From the NCBI GenBank assembly GCA_027451525.1, contig DAIDJF010000011.1, positions 1 to 64,000 on the forward strand: 64,000 nt of DNA, read 5' to 3'. The stretch comes from Ktedonobacterales bacterium (GTDB lineage Bacteria > Chloroflexota > Ktedonobacteria > Ktedonobacterales > Ktedonobacteraceae). Of this stretch, positions 63,471 through 64,000 are shown one piece after another. The notes beneath the pieces are model-generated. The model worked only from the letters and a program-made list of their open reading frames with translations, was not told where the DNA came from and made no database searches. Each line of letters starts with the position of its first letter. Positions within the stretch are counted from its first letter, which is position 1. The position numbers and the translations under genes were made by a program.

Positions 63471-64000
63471 TCATTCAACCAGGGGAAGCCAGATGCTAAA
63501 TGTACTTCCCTCGCCAAGGGTGCTCTCAACACTAATACGCCCACCCAATCGTGACATAATTGTCTCAGCTATTGACAGCCCCAGGCCTGTTCCCTGACTC
63601 TGACGAGCGCGATCAGCACGATAAAAACGCTCAAAAATGTGCCCTAAATCCTCTTGACTGATGCCAATACCTGTATCGCGCACATGCACAACAGCCTCAT
63701 GCTCTACACGTTCTAGAGAAACTGTAATATGAGGCGGCTCTTGTGCATCTGTCTCTTTCAAAGAAGAATACTTAATCGCATTATCCAGCAAGATCAACAA
63801 CACACGTCTAATACTCTCTTCGTTCCCAAAGACGCGCAACGGCTCAATATACCCAACTTCCAATCTTAATGTAGAACCTTCTACACGCATACGCCCACGC
63901 AAATGACGCACCAACTGCAACACAGCATGATCTAGTTCGACTGCAACCGCTTTTCCAGCTACCGCTTCCACTATATTCTCAGCCGGAGCCAATACATTTT
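63471..64000 (-). CDS. Sensor histidine kinase, 3' part (5' end outside the window)
   Basis: The C-terminal 176 residues of a two-component sensor kinase are present, and the frame stays open to the window end. The HATPase_c domain is complete: N box LLILLDNAIKYS, G1 DTGIGIS, F box IFERFYRAD and G2 GTGLGLSIAETIM, ending GEGSTFSIWLPL. A phospho-acceptor His region must lie further right, out of view. The IFERFYRAD box is typical of the EnvZ/OmpR-type (HPK1a) kinases. Unlike the degraded kinase at 4583, all ATP-binding boxes are intact here. Its regulator gene is not in the window. Confidence 0.92.
   Translation of the reverse strand, partial: NVLAPAENIVEAVAGKAVAVELDHAVLQLVRHLRGRMRVEGSTLRLEVGYIEPLRVFGNEESIRRVLLILLDNAIKYSSLKETDAQEPPHITVSLERVEHEAVVHVRDTGIGISQEDLGHIFERFYRADRARQSQGTGLGLSIAETIMSRLGGRISVESTLGEGSTFSIWLPLVE

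Noticed and set aside
1-64000. tRNA, rRNA or CRISPR array
   Set aside because: No cloverleaf, rRNA segment or regularly spaced repeats were seen. The T-box at 57351-57730 is the only structured RNA I can support.

Overview
The window looks like chromosomal DNA of a Ktedonobacteria-type member of the Chloroflexota. This is an inference, with no 16S or marker search behind it. It rests on Ser/Thr kinases carrying zinc ribbons and FHA domains, many GNAT and MFS genes, an eukaryote-like IleRS behind a T-box, a CtpI-like giant P-type ATPase and roughly 50% GC. I see no rRNA, tRNA, CRISPR array, intact transposon or prophage.

Layout. 1-8911: the tail of a coiled-coil protein, two MFS exporters, a degraded PAS histidine kinase, two overlapping two-domain GNAT genes, a secreted lectin-like protein and a TetR regulator. 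9047-14632: a 1618-residue double P-type ATPase with two small helical partners. 14886-20822: AidB-like acyl-CoA dehydrogenase, SDR, sirtuin, Eis-like acetyltransferase and alpha/beta hydrolase. 20883-23614: an acuB-like CBS gene followed by one gene that fuses an AcuC deacetylase to an AcuA acetyltransferase. 23821-31691: membrane protein, lipoprotein, orphan DNA methyltransferase, L,D-transpeptidase, C39-like protein, LysR regulator and TauE/SafE permease. 31943-44182: UvrD-like helicase, two MFS genes, a PAQR/hemolysin III protein, a C45 hydrolase plus second HDAC-like amidohydrolase divergent from an Lrp regulator, and a Ser/Thr kinase overlapping a homoserine dehydrogenase. 44271-47156: secreted GH15 glucoamylase with two CBM25-like modules.

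47641-56951 reads leftward as sucA-sucB (2-oxoglutarate dehydrogenase E1 and E2), an FHA-containing Ser/Thr kinase, a DUF6391 protein, a rhodanese, an APH-fold protein and a cytidylate-kinase-like protein. 57351-61895 is a rightward T-box operon: an Ile-specifier (ATC) leader, an AlaX tRNA-editing protein and a type-2 IleRS. The window ends with a DUF2071 protein, a GNAT and the 3' part of a histidine kinase.

The strongest theme is reversible acylation: one sirtuin, two HDAC-like enzymes, the AcuA domain and four further GNAT proteins lie within 64 kb. The AcuB plus AcuC::AcuA unit is the clearest candidate for a little-described system. The other notable arrangements are the Ile T-box controlling a trans-editing factor together with IleRS, the double P-type ATPase with a degenerate first half, and a kinase-FHA gene just downstream of sucAB.
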